Source: Desulfuromusa sp. (GTDB lineage: Bacteria > Desulfobacterota > Desulfuromonadia > Desulfuromonadales > Geopsychrobacteraceae). From it: a DNA stretch of 24,011 nucleotides. Shown here piece by piece: positions 1 to 7,861 of this stretch; positions within the stretch are counted from its first letter, which is position 1, and the number at the start of each line of letters is the position of its first letter. A program made the translations under genes and the position numbers. Below the pieces are notes generated by a model that was not told where the DNA came from, made no database searches, and was given only the letters and a program-made list of their open reading frames with translations. The stretch covers positions 1 to 24,011 of the forward strand of contig JAOZOH010000043.1 of the NCBI GenBank assembly GCA_029933365.1, read 5' to 3'.

Positions 1-850
1 GAAAAATTCTTCGGTGTCATGCGTGAGCCCGAGTTAGAACAAATTTGCCGTGCTCATCCACCTATGTGACAACTCTGGTGTTGACGCTATTTCCATGGGG
101 GTGACCATCTCCTACCTCCTCTCCTACAATGAACGTCATCCCGAGGCACCCCTTTTTAACGGTGCAACTTTTGGTGATTACGAGAAAATCCATGAGCTGA
201 TCAAACTGGCAGGAGAGGGAAAATTGCCTGGAATCAGTAAAGGGTCAATGCGCCTTTCCCAACTGATGGGTGAAACTGATTACGCTTACCACATCAAAGG
301 GCTGGAAATTGCTGCCTACCTCCCTGAAACCAACCCAGGTTACTGCTGGGCCATTGCTGGTGGACATATGTCAATGGGCTCGTACGGGACACTGATCCGT
401 GAGGGGATATCCGATGTTGATTCGTGGGTAAAAGTGATCACTGAGGACAAACTCCACATTGTTGGTTTTGACATGATCGGCCTGTGTAAATTTTTTGATA
501 TTACCCAGGGGATTGGTACCGATAAAATTACCACCTGCCTGAAGAGTGATTTTAATCTGGACGTTGACCCACTGGAGATAAAAGCAGCCGTCCGTCGATC
601 ATTTCTACTGGGGCTGGCCCTTGAATTTCGTCAGGGGTACACAAAAGCAGACTTCTCTCTCCCTGCAGAAGTCGCAAACAATCCAAATCCCAATATAAAA
701 CTCCCAAATATCAGCAACCCGGAGTTCATGGCTGAACTGAGCGAAAAGGTCTGGGCGGTATTTGATAAAGAGTTGGAGGGAATACTCGACAAAAATATTC
801 ATAAAGATCTCGGTTTGCTAGATAGTATTCTCGTCAAAATTGGTATTTAA
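1..850 (+). CDS. Aldehyde:ferredoxin oxidoreductase, C-terminal part, apparently frameshifted
   Basis: Tungsten-pterin enzyme oxidising aldehydes to acids with ferredoxin as acceptor. Only the C-terminal half is inside the window. From base 50 the frame carries CDNSGVDAISMG, matching the AOR block (L)CD..G.D.IS.G, and IGLCKF, whose Cys (codon 485-487) fits the fourth ligand of the [4Fe-4S] cluster. Upstream of base 50 this frame meets a stop at 35-37. Frame 1 reads GVMREPELEQICRAH, which looks like the normal AOR lead-in, and then stops at 67-69. The two halves join sensibly only with a one-base shift around 58-63, so this is either a real frameshift or an assembly error. The nearest start in the second frame is GTG 50, but it lacks a convincing Shine-Dalgarno and is probably not the true start. 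Family call is firm; intactness is doubtful. Confidence 0.75.
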
Positions 851-1086
851 TTTTTCCATATATTCGACAAATTTATACTCAAGTTTCCTTAACAACAAAA
901 TTGTTATCTTGACCCGGTCGAACAGCTTTCACTTATCGTGAAATTGGAAATATTTGATTCTCACCGTCAATGTTGGACAGCATAGAACAATTAGTTCTAT
1001 GCGTCAAAGTTGTTGTTCTGATGGGCAACATTCCGAGAACTTCCCTCCCTCTCCATTTATAGGGTGATCATTTGGAGATCACCATC
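851..1086. other. AOR/island junction and leader of the transfer operon
   Basis: No gene is seen here. The stretch is AT-rich after the AOR stop and holds an inverted repeat (981-1001) and a possible but weak promoter (TTGACC at 909-914 with a poor -10). The left end of the island probably lies in or near this stretch, because conjugation-type genes start immediately afterwards. No convincing attachment-site direct repeat with the right flank was found by eye. Confidence 0.4.
981..1001. promoter_or_regulatory. Inverted repeat upstream of the transfer operon
   Basis: CATAGAAC and GTTCTATG form perfect 8-bp arms around AATTA. Allowing one bulged base, the arms extend outward to about 12 bp (GAC(a)GCATAGAAC versus GTTCTATGCGTC). 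There is no T-tract after it, so it is more likely a repressor operator, or a recombinase core site at the island end, than a terminator. It lies about 85 bases before the first transfer gene. Confidence 0.45.
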
Positions 1087-1503
1087 ATGAAAAAAATATT
1101 GTTAATAGTATTTTTCATTCATTTTCCTGTCGCTTCTCAAGCTTTTTGTTTCGAAGAGGCCGGCCAAAGGTATGGGGTGTCACCTTGGCTGCTTTTGGCA
1201 ATCGCAAAAGCTGAAAGTAGCTTAAATCCATCTGTTGAGCACCATAACCGCAACGGCACAATTGATGTCGGATTGATGCAAATTAATTCGATTTGGGCCG
1301 AACCGCTTGGGAAGGCTTGGGGTTCCCTGAACGATCCCTGTACAAATGTCATGGCAGGAGCCTGGATATTACGCCAGTGTATGCGAGACTACGGTTATAC
1401 CTGGAAAGCCGTAGGTTGCTATCACAGCCGAACACCTGAGCGTAGAGATGCCTATGCCTTACGAATAGCAAACATTCTGGAACAGGTCAGAGGGAACCAA
1501 TGA
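1087..1503 (+). CDS. Conjugation-associated lytic transglycosylase (SLT/VirB1/IagB-like)
   Basis: Cleaves peptidoglycan in the periplasm to let a secretion channel pass the wall. The start is ATG 1087, with GGAG at 1074-1077. A longer frame from TTG 1072 adds only five residues and has no better ribosome site. A cleavable signal peptide (MKKILLIVFFIHFPVASQA) is followed by the transglycosylase fold: AIAKAESSLNP contains the catalytic Glu in the usual E-S-S/N context, then GLMQIN and a late AVGCYHS segment, as in IagB/VirB1/TrbN proteins. At 138 aa it has the usual length for this small family. Its stop overlaps the next start (ATGA), so translation is probably coupled. First gene of the transfer operon. 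Confidence 0.88.
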   Translation: MKKILLIVFFIHFPVASQAFCFEEAGQRYGVSPWLLLAIAKAESSLNPSVEHHNRNGTIDVGLMQINSIWAEPLGKAWGSLNDPCTNVMAGAWILRQCMRDYGYTWKAVGCYHSRTPERRDAYALRIANILEQVRGNQ

Positions 1504-2210
1504 TTCCTCACGATTTGCTCACCAAATATGACATTCCTCCTTCTGAAGCAGCCCTTGCTATCGAGACTGCCATATCCGTTGTTTTATCCAATTCATTCAA
1601 CATGGACATCATGGTCAATATCGGAGAAGGCCTGGAAGTCATCGCCATGGGAGATAGGCCAATCGAACTGACAACCCTGTCTCGGCAACTAAAACGGCAA
1701 ATCCGTTACCGGATCGTACGTGAACTGGAAAAATGTCAGAGTCTTCGTGAACAGGAATATCTCCGATCAATGAGGGGGCGTTGCATTTTCGGTGAGGTCA
1801 GGAAGATATCAGCAAATGGAGATCTAACCATTGCCCTGGAAGTCGAGGATCGTTTTCAATGTTTGATTCTGATTGGGATCTGCCCTGCCAGACAGATCCC
1901 TTCCAAAGAAAGAAATTGTTTCCAACTTTGGACAAAGAAGGCCTTTCTTATCACAAGTATTCTCCCCGTTATTAAAAATGACAAAGCTAAAGTTTTGATT
2001 CGGTTGAGTCGTACATCTAAAGCTCTGCCTGAAGGATTGTTGCGGGAAAAAACCGGAAAGCAGTCGATTCGGTGTCGCCAGCGGATTGCCGGAGCTTTCA
2101 GTAAAATCGAAACGTCGCAGCGAATTCCCAAAGAGGCAATCTTGTCTGTCGGCAAAGAACTGGGAGAAAGGATTATCGTTCGTGTGGTGGCATCGCAAAA
2201 AGAACTTTGA
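1500..2210 (+). CDS. NusA-like protein (N-terminal, S1-like and partial KH-like regions)
   Basis: Function unproven. By eye the 236-aa protein follows the layout of the transcription factor NusA. It has an N-terminal helical part (about 1-45). A helix follows (IRYRIVRELEKCQSLREQEY, about 68-87) like the NusA linker before its S1 domain. Next comes an S1-like beta region (GRCIFGEVRKISANGDLTIAL) ending in IRLSRTSKALPEGLL, which resembles the NusA segment LSRT.P..L..LF. The tail (IPKEAILSVGKELGERIIVRVV) recalls KH domain 1 but lacks the GxxG loop. It is about half the length of NusA. It overlaps the transglycosylase by ATGA and the coupling protein by 29 bases, so it belongs to the transfer operon. 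It may act as an operon-specific elongation or antitermination factor, or simply bind nucleic acid. The homology is a visual judgement. Confidence 0.5.
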   Translation: MIPHDLLTKYDIPPSEAALAIETAISVVLSNSFNMDIMVNIGEGLEVIAMGDRPIELTTLSRQLKRQIRYRIVRELEKCQSLREQEYLRSMRGRCIFGEVRKISANGDLTIALEVEDRFQCLILIGICPARQIPSKERNCFQLWTKKAFLITSILPVIKNDKAKVLIRLSRTSKALPEGLLREKTGKQSIRCRQRIAGAFSKIETSQRIPKEAILSVGKELGERIIVRVVASQKEL

Positions 2211-3558
2211 AATTTCAACTCATCTCGGTACCGGGGTTCATATGGATGTCCCGGGGAAGATGATCGATATTTCCTTGCCTGACAACTATCGGAAACGGCA
2301 TACCTTCGTGTTTGGAACCACAGGGGTTGGTAAAACCCGCTTGGCAGAGCTGATGATCGAACAAGATATCAGGGCCGGTAAAAGCGTTGTCTTTCTCGAT
2401 CCAAAGGGTGACCAGCAGATCTTCACCAAGATATTCGATATCGCTCGGCAGGTGGGAAGAGAATCCGAAATGATGTTGATCACACCGGTATTCCCAGAGT
2501 ATTCAGCTGTGATTGATCCGCTCGCTTACTACTTCATGCCTGATGAACTGGTTGGTCATATCGTCAGCGGTATTCAAGGAGGGCGGGAGCCTTTCTATCG
2601 AAACATCGCAAAAGAGATCACATCGGCGGTCATCTCGGGGAATATATTGCTGGCCAAGGCTGAAGGCCGGGTACCTTTGCAGAATATCGATTCTATTCGG
2701 CAGAGTATCCGGCGTAAGGCGTTGGAAGAGATGGCAAATGCACTGCTGCGAGTCAATGACCCTGAAGCGATCTCTATCTCCGGTGTACTCCAGGATATCC
2801 TAAATTCTCCTCAAGACTACTACGCCAAAGTTAGCTCAACATTGCGAACCTGTCTCAACGAACTTACCAGTGGCAACATCGGGGCGATCATCGGCAAGGC
2901 TGAATCGAACCGCTTCATCGAACGTCTGGAATCCGGCAAGCGGGTGATATTGGTAGCTCATACCGGGTCGATGATTACCCGAGAGGCCGGGGCGACATTG
3001 GGCAAAGTACTGTTATCGATGATTCAGTCTTTCGTCGGTCGTGTTTATCTGTCTGGAAAACAGAAGGTCGCACCCGGACTCTCCATCTACATCGACGAAG
3101 CACAGAGTCTTTTCTATCAGGGAGTGGAAGATCTTTTCGCCAAGGCGGGGTCGGCGGATGTGATGATCCATGCTTTCGCCCAGTCCGTGAACCAACTTTA
3201 TGCTGCTGTGGGTGAGGATTTTGCCAAGTCCATTCTCGACAACACCAATACGAAAATTTTCATGCGCTGCTCAGACCCGGAAACATCCGAATATGTCGTG
3301 CAGCATTTTGGTCGACACAAGGTTCTGAATAGCATCTATAACCCCGCCCAAATTACGACCCGTGAAGTCGAGGAGGACGTGCTTAAAGCCCAGGATATTT
3401 TGAATTTGCAACCTCGTGAGTTCTACATGATGACCTACTCGGGCCGTTACCGCGGGAAAACGGCAACTGTTGACGGTCCAAAACTCAAGATTCGATTCCC
3501 TGATGCGCCCACTGCGATATTGGCTTCCCGGCAACAGGATGAAGCCCATGTCATATGA
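2182..3558 (+). CDS. traD: Type IV coupling protein, TraD/VirD4-like DNA-transfer ATPase
   Basis: Hexameric inner-membrane-linked ATPase that brings the relaxase-DNA complex to the type IV secretion channel. Walker A is GTTGVGKT (about residues 45-52) and Walker B is LSIYIDEAQ (D305/E306); VFLDPKGD follows Walker A as in VirD4/TraD ATPases. I chose GTG 2182 (protein begins MWWHRKKN), with a GGGAGAAAGG ribosome site just upstream. A longer frame from TTG 2086 would run deep into the previous gene. The 458-aa product lacks obvious N-terminal transmembrane helices, so it may be the soluble type or may depend on the neighbouring membrane-anchored HD protein. It overlaps the next gene by 11 bases. 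Confidence 0.85.
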   Translation: MWWHRKKNFEISTHLGTGVHMDVPGKMIDISLPDNYRKRHTFVFGTTGVGKTRLAELMIEQDIRAGKSVVFLDPKGDQQIFTKIFDIARQVGRESEMMLITPVFPEYSAVIDPLAYYFMPDELVGHIVSGIQGGREPFYRNIAKEITSAVISGNILLAKAEGRVPLQNIDSIRQSIRRKALEEMANALLRVNDPEAISISGVLQDILNSPQDYYAKVSSTLRTCLNELTSGNIGAIIGKAESNRFIERLESGKRVILVAHTGSMITREAGATLGKVLLSMIQSFVGRVYLSGKQKVAPGLSIYIDEAQSLFYQGVEDLFAKAGSADVMIHAFAQSVNQLYAAVGEDFAKSILDNTNTKIFMRCSDPETSEYVVQHFGRHKVLNSIYNPAQITTREVEEDVLKAQDILNLQPREFYMMTYSGRYRGKTATVDGPKLKIRFPDAPTAILASRQQDEAHVI

Positions 3559-4975
3559 CAAGTTGACTTGGGTTGCGGGCGGACTGGCAGTCGTCTTAGG
3601 CATATATGCAATCGCTCAACTGCGTTTTTCGAAGAACAACCGTGGTGATAACGATAAGTGCTATGAAGAAGAGCAGTCCCTGGCTAATATATCCCGTCTT
3701 TGGACCGGCAAGGAAACAGAACTCGATTTTCGGGATATTGCAAGGATCTGGCGCACGACACCAGAAGCAAAGGCCGAACCGAAACCGGCACCAGAATATC
3801 GTCATCCAGAAATCCAGACATTTCATTCCAAATGGACAGCTCATCCAGTCGTCAAGGAAGAAAAGAAAGATGTCATAGAGGGCATTCTTTCCATCCTGGA
3901 CAGGGAAGGTGAGTGTCCGTCTGTGGTTCAGAAAAATAACTCTGAAATAGAGCGAAAGTATGATCCGAATGTGTTTGACCGACTGGCGAAAATCCCCTTA
4001 TGGCGACATTCGTTGGAGGTAGCGGAATATCTTGCCGGAACCATGACCCAAGCGATGCTTATTCCTGATGCGTTGATCGCAGGACTTGGACATGATCTCG
4101 GCAAGGTTCCCGCTTACCAAGACACTCTCTATTTGACTGGTGACCACCCGGTTATCTCTATCATCGTGTTGAATAAGATTCCAGGGTTTGAGTCGATGTC
4201 GAACCGTGATGAGATCAGCCAGTGTATTCGCCAGCACCACTTCCTGAATCCTGAATCATCCTTGGGCCGTGCTTTGAAAGAAGCTGATCATCAAGTGCGC
4301 CTGCTGGAAATCAGCCGACAGACCCCCAACCTTGCCAAACCAGAGAAGGAGACAAATGAGCAAGCTCCGTCTCTAATCAAATCTTTCCCAAAGAAAAAGC
4401 GATCGGACACACGACGCCCTGAGAAAAAAACACCTCGACTTCCCACCGTCTCCAATAGGAAGGAAAAAGAACATGATATACAGCAGGAATCCGATACCCA
4501 GGATTTTGACTTGTCCTCCTTCGACTTGGATCGTTTGCTTGGCAAGATCAAGTTGAAGATCAACAAGGTAGAGAAGAGCAGGTGGTCAGTCATTTCGGTG
4601 CCGGAAGGATGGGTGCTGGCTCAGTCCGATGTTTTGTGGAAAGAGGCCAAAAAAATGTCCAAAGATGCCCCATTTCTTCTGGCAGCAGACGCTGATGAAC
4701 AAAAGAAGAGAGAGGTTCTAAAAGGGATAGTTCAAAGGATGGCAGAGGAGAAAAAGGCCATCGCTACAGAACTTCTCGGAGAAGGATATTACACGACTCA
4801 ATGTTTGGTGATTACTCCTTCAGGAAAAAGTATGAGGGTGCCGTTGATTCCATTTCGAGTTGAGGCTTTTGGGTCAACTCCATCAGCAATGGAAGCACTC
4901 AAAAATGCAAATCTCAGGCGAATGATCAAGAAGGTGAAGGTGGGCAACACACAACCAAAGAGTCGGGCCGAATGA
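3548..4975 (+). CDS. Membrane-anchored HD-domain protein, possible MOBH-type relaxase relative
   Basis: 475 aa. One N-terminal transmembrane segment (about 6-24: LTWVAGGLAVVLGIYAIAQL), a charged linker, then an HD metal-dependent phosphohydrolase domain: H154 (PLWRHSLEVA), H182-D183 (GLGHDLGK), H200 (GDHP), H230/H231 (RQHHF) and D247 (KEADH). After a basic, low-complexity linker, the C-terminal 150 residues (FDLDRLLGKIKLKINK...VPEGWVLAQSDVLWKEA) loosely resemble the winged-helix C domain of TraI/MOBH relaxases. MOBH relaxases are HD proteins encoded beside traD in SXT-like elements, which supports the idea, but the usual His-rich HHH motif before the HD domain is missing. ATG 3548 is preferred to ATG 3539 because AGGA at 3536-3539 is well spaced for it. 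HD domain is firm; the relaxase role is inference. Confidence 0.6.
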   Translation: MSYDKLTWVAGGLAVVLGIYAIAQLRFSKNNRGDNDKCYEEEQSLANISRLWTGKETELDFRDIARIWRTTPEAKAEPKPAPEYRHPEIQTFHSKWTAHPVVKEEKKDVIEGILSILDREGECPSVVQKNNSEIERKYDPNVFDRLAKIPLWRHSLEVAEYLAGTMTQAMLIPDALIAGLGHDLGKVPAYQDTLYLTGDHPVISIIVLNKIPGFESMSNRDEISQCIRQHHFLNPESSLGRALKEADHQVRLLEISRQTPNLAKPEKETNEQAPSLIKSFPKKKRSDTRRPEKKTPRLPTVSNRKEKEHDIQQESDTQDFDLSSFDLDRLLGKIKLKINKVEKSRWSVISVPEGWVLAQSDVLWKEAKKMSKDAPFLLAADADEQKKREVLKGIVQRMAEEKKAIATELLGEGYYTTQCLVITPSGKSMRVPLIPFRVEAFGSTPSAMEALKNANLRRMIKKVKVGNTQPKSRAE

Positions 4976-5787
4976 AACGGATGGGAACATATCTGAGTTC
5001 CATCGGGGTGGTCATGATTCTGGCATCTTCCGCATACGGAGTGAACGTTTATCGCGAAGACACCCAACGCGGTTGGTGGTGGTACGAAGATCCGCCACCG
5101 ATCCAACAGGAAGAAAAGACCCCAATCCCTTCGTTACCGATCTATACCCCGGAACAAATGTGGACGATTAATGCTGACCAACTTCGGGAGTATGCCGAGA
5201 TAGTTAAAAAGGAAGCGGTACGACTTCCCTCAGAAGAAAATGTCAGACGGCATTACGTGGTTCAGGATGTGATTCGCCGGAAAGCTGTGGCCTTTGCCAA
5301 CGCTTCGGAACTTATTTGGCAGAAGCATCCAGAACTGTCGGTGGCCAAGGATTCACCTCTCGCTGCTCCGGGACGCAAGGCTGTGACGCGGGAAAAGGTT
5401 GCAGAACGAGAGCTGGTTTTGGCGAATGGAAAAGAGGACTTCGCACTGCTCTATTTCAAATCGGAAAGTTGTCCGTTCTGCCAGGAACAGGAAGGTATTC
5501 TTGGCTATTTTCAGGATCGTTTCGGTTGGACGATCAAACCTGTCGATGTGGATCAACGACCAGAACTTATGAGCAAATTCAGCATACAGACAACACCGTC
5601 ACTCCTTTTGATTCAGCGTGGCTCAAAAGACTTCATCCCGGTAACTGCGGGTGTCGCATCCGCATCTGAAATTGAGAGCAAACTTTATCGGGGCATTCGT
5701 CTGTTGCAGGGAGAAGTGTCCCCTGAAAACTTCAATCTTTACGACTTTCAGAAAGGTGGGGGATTCGATGTCGAAACCAGACGATAG
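4972..5787 (+). CDS. traF: F-type conjugal pilus assembly protein TraF (thioredoxin fold)
   Basis: Periplasmic thioredoxin-like protein that helps fold or assemble disulphide-rich pilus and channel subunits. Visible are a signal peptide (about 1-23), the family hallmark RGWWWYEDPP (33-42), a helical middle part, and a thioredoxin domain with an intact CPFC active site (C167, C170) and the cis-proline segment IQTTPS (P209). Many F-plasmid TraF proteins have lost the CxxC, so this copy may be redox active. 271 aa is the usual length. Start ATG 4972 overlaps the stop of the HD gene (ATGA). traH follows after 27 bases, as in F and SXT elements. Confidence 0.9.
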   Translation: MKRMGTYLSSIGVVMILASSAYGVNVYREDTQRGWWWYEDPPPIQQEEKTPIPSLPIYTPEQMWTINADQLREYAEIVKKEAVRLPSEENVRRHYVVQDVIRRKAVAFANASELIWQKHPELSVAKDSPLAAPGRKAVTREKVAERELVLANGKEDFALLYFKSESCPFCQEQEGILGYFQDRFGWTIKPVDVDQRPELMSKFSIQTTPSLLLIQRGSKDFIPVTAGVASASEIESKLYRGIRLLQGEVSPENFNLYDFQKGGGFDVETRR

Positions 5788-5814
5788 ATTCCAAGGCGTT
5801 GGGGAAAAACCATC

Positions 5815-7263
5815 ATGAGAAGAAAGTCCATCATTGTCGGAGTGACGGCAATACTATTGATCGTGATATCATCATCACTCTGTTGGTCGGCAGGCTGGGT
5901 GGACGACTGGATCGACCAGAAGGTGGAAACATCGCCCGGTTATTTCGAAGGGCAAAAACGCGGGTATTACACAGGTGGTGGTTTCTCTGCCCGCTGGAAA
6001 CTTCAGAACGATTACCTTTGGAGCGTAACTCCACCCCGCCTGAAAACTGGTTGCGGCGGGATCGATGCTTTCATGGGTGGTTTTTCTTTTCTGGATCCAG
6101 ACTACCTGGTGCAAAAACTCCAGCGGATCATGTCTGCAGCTCCGGCAGCAGCGTTCGATGTCGCTCTCAAGGTTTTGGCTCCGCAGGTCTCGGATACCAT
6201 TCGCTCTTTGGAGTCGATAGCAGACAGGCTAAACAATATCCAGCTTGATGAATGCAAGGCATCCCGAGCTCTTGTTGCCACCATTGCCAGCCCTCTCGCT
6301 CCGCAAAACAAACAAGGGGAGTTAGCGGCAATACAGGCCGACTGGTGGCAATCGACCGGTGGAGGGGATCTTTGGACTCAGTTTCAACAACTACGTCAGG
6401 CAGACAACGATAAACCAGACCCATCCGCTGCTACGGCATCCATGGCAGGATGTTCGACCGATTTTAAATCTGTTTTTGCCGGCGGTAGTATTCTGGAACA
6501 AGCGGGTGCCAGAGTGGGTATTACCAATGTCGATTATCTCAATCTGATCCGGGGGTATGTTGGCGATATTTTCATTCAAGCACCCAACCCGTCCATGAAC
6601 ATCAATGCTTATAAGGTGGTCTACGATAAACCTTGCGATCAGGATAAGGGTCTCAAAGACCTTCTTGACGGAACAGCTCAAGGTAAACCGACCAATGGAG
6701 TTTGTTCGACCATCTCCGACGCAAACAGAAATCTTCGCCAATACGTTAGAACCCGTTTGAGCGGCATCGCCAGTCGCTATCGGAATCGACAGGCATTGTC
6801 AACGATGGATCAGGCCTTCATCAACGCCTCTCCCCTTTCTGTGGGGTTGGTTTTGAAAACAGCTGTCGGAGAACAGCAGGAAGGGGCGATTATCGCACAA
6901 CTTTCCGATGTGACAGCCAAGGCTTACGCCTACTCGATTCTGACCGACATGTACGCCAAGACCCGTGGGATCTTCGAGACGGCGAAGAATATCATGAGCA
7001 CTCAGGGTGGCCCAGCGGGAAACAATGCGACATCATCCTGCCGAATTGAGAATGTTTCTGAATCTATGGCTGCGGTGGAACAGATTGAAAGTCGCTTGTT
7101 CTATCTCATGCGGGAAGTTCAGACTGAATATGCGACAACCGTGGCTGAATTGAACACTATCTATGAGTTCGTCCGAAAACAGCAAAGATTCAGTGACGAA
7201 GCTTATCAGGGCCTCAGACAGCGATTTGGAGAAGGGGTGGCTTCTCGTGCAATGAACCTCTGA
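5815..7263 (+). CDS. traH: F-type conjugal pilus assembly protein TraH
   Basis: Outer-membrane-associated periplasmic protein needed for pilus assembly and stabilisation of mating pairs in F-like type IV secretion. The N-terminal signal peptide ends near SSLCWSAG. The family signature GCGGIDAFMGGFSFLD lies near residues 80-95. Coiled-coil-rich segments and a C-terminal helical region (MREVQTEYATTVAELNTIYEFV) follow. 482 aa is within the usual range. It sits directly after traF, but traG, which normally follows, is absent. A 6-bp hairpin (7262-7277) overlaps the stop codon but has no T-tract, so transcription may continue into the next gene. Confidence 0.9.
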   Translation: MRRKSIIVGVTAILLIVISSSLCWSAGWVDDWIDQKVETSPGYFEGQKRGYYTGGGFSARWKLQNDYLWSVTPPRLKTGCGGIDAFMGGFSFLDPDYLVQKLQRIMSAAPAAAFDVALKVLAPQVSDTIRSLESIADRLNNIQLDECKASRALVATIASPLAPQNKQGELAAIQADWWQSTGGGDLWTQFQQLRQADNDKPDPSAATASMAGCSTDFKSVFAGGSILEQAGARVGITNVDYLNLIRGYVGDIFIQAPNPSMNINAYKVVYDKPCDQDKGLKDLLDGTAQGKPTNGVCSTISDANRNLRQYVRTRLSGIASRYRNRQALSTMDQAFINASPLSVGLVLKTAVGEQQEGAIIAQLSDVTAKAYAYSILTDMYAKTRGIFETAKNIMSTQGGPAGNNATSSCRIENVSESMAAVEQIESRLFYLMREVQTEYATTVAELNTIYEFVRKQQRFSDEAYQGLRQRFGEGVASRAMNL

Positions 7264-7312
7264 TTCTGACTAGAATCTAGTTGAAATACATAAGAGACAA
7301 AGGAGATGCGAA

Positions 7313-7675
7313 ATGGCAAAAGAGAAAGAAAAAAAGGACTATCGCCAGGAACGGATGGAGCGGAAACTGGAGCTGGCAAAACGTGATGATATGGACGTAA
7401 TCTCGCGCCGGGCCGCTGAAACTAACGACTCTATTCGCCTGCTTTCAGCTAATGATTACATCATCAACCGACTGCGAAACCAACTTGGTCGACCAAATGG
7501 AGTTCTGGTTGATCAGGCAGTCAAATTTTTGGAGCGCAACGAGGCATTGCGCCAGGAAATGAACAAGCTCAACGCTGAAATGTGCAAGGCCCTAGGCATG
7601 CCCTACCGTCCTCCTCGAGGATTTGAGAATCCACTAAAAGAGGGTAAAAAGATAGAAGTAAAGAAAAAAGCTTAG
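7313..7675 (+). CDS. Small charged helical protein of unknown function
   Basis: Not recognised. 120 aa, very rich in Lys/Glu/Arg at both ends, with a central helical stretch (SANDYIINRLRNQLGRPNGVLVDQAVKFLERNEALRQEMNKLNAEM) likely to form a coiled coil. No signal peptide or membrane segment. A strong ribosome site (AAAGGAG, 7299-7305) stands seven bases before ATG 7313. It lies 49 bases after traH in the same direction, so it may be the last gene of the transfer operon. About 155 AT-rich bases separate it from the Fic gene. Confidence 0.75.
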   Translation: MAKEKEKKDYRQERMERKLELAKRDDMDVISRRAAETNDSIRLLSANDYIINRLRNQLGRPNGVLVDQAVKFLERNEALRQEMNKLNAEMCKALGMPYRPPRGFENPLKEGKKIEVKKKA

Positions 7676-7745
7676 TTGGGTTGCAATTTTCATAACTAAT
7701 AATTTGCATGTTTAAGTTGAAAACAACATCTTTACTTGGGGTTTA

Positions 7746-7839
7746 TGCCTCACAGAATGAGTTAAAATGCTTGTCTATGCCTCATTTTGATGGTATCTTT
7801 GCCTCATTAATCGAGGCATAAATACATATTATTGCCTCA
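7746..7839. promoter_or_regulatory. Array of four TGCCTCA boxes, probable operator of the Fic gene
   Basis: TGCCTCA occurs on the plus strand at 7746-7752, 7778-7784, 7800-7806 and 7833-7839. An inverted copy with one mismatch (CGAGGCA) at 7812-7818 makes a palindrome with the third box. The starts are 32, 22 and 33 bases apart, close to 3, 2 and 3 helical turns, so the boxes face the same side of the DNA. A possible promoter (TTGTCT 7771-7776, N17, TATCTT 7794-7799) is overlapped by boxes 2 and 3. This looks like cooperative repressor binding. The likely binder is the Fic protein itself through its C-terminal winged helix. Confidence 0.65.
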
Positions 7840-7861
7840 TATGTTGCCAAAAGGATCACAA

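Noticed and set aside
2086..2181. N-terminal extension of the coupling protein to TTG 2086
   Set aside because: It would overlap the NusA-like gene by 125 bases with an atypical basic sequence, whereas GTG 2182 has a proper ribosome site.
7262..7277. GATTCT/AGAATC hairpin as the terminator of the transfer operon
   Set aside because: Only 6 bp, AT-rich, without a T-tract; the next gene has a strong ribosome site 22 bases later.
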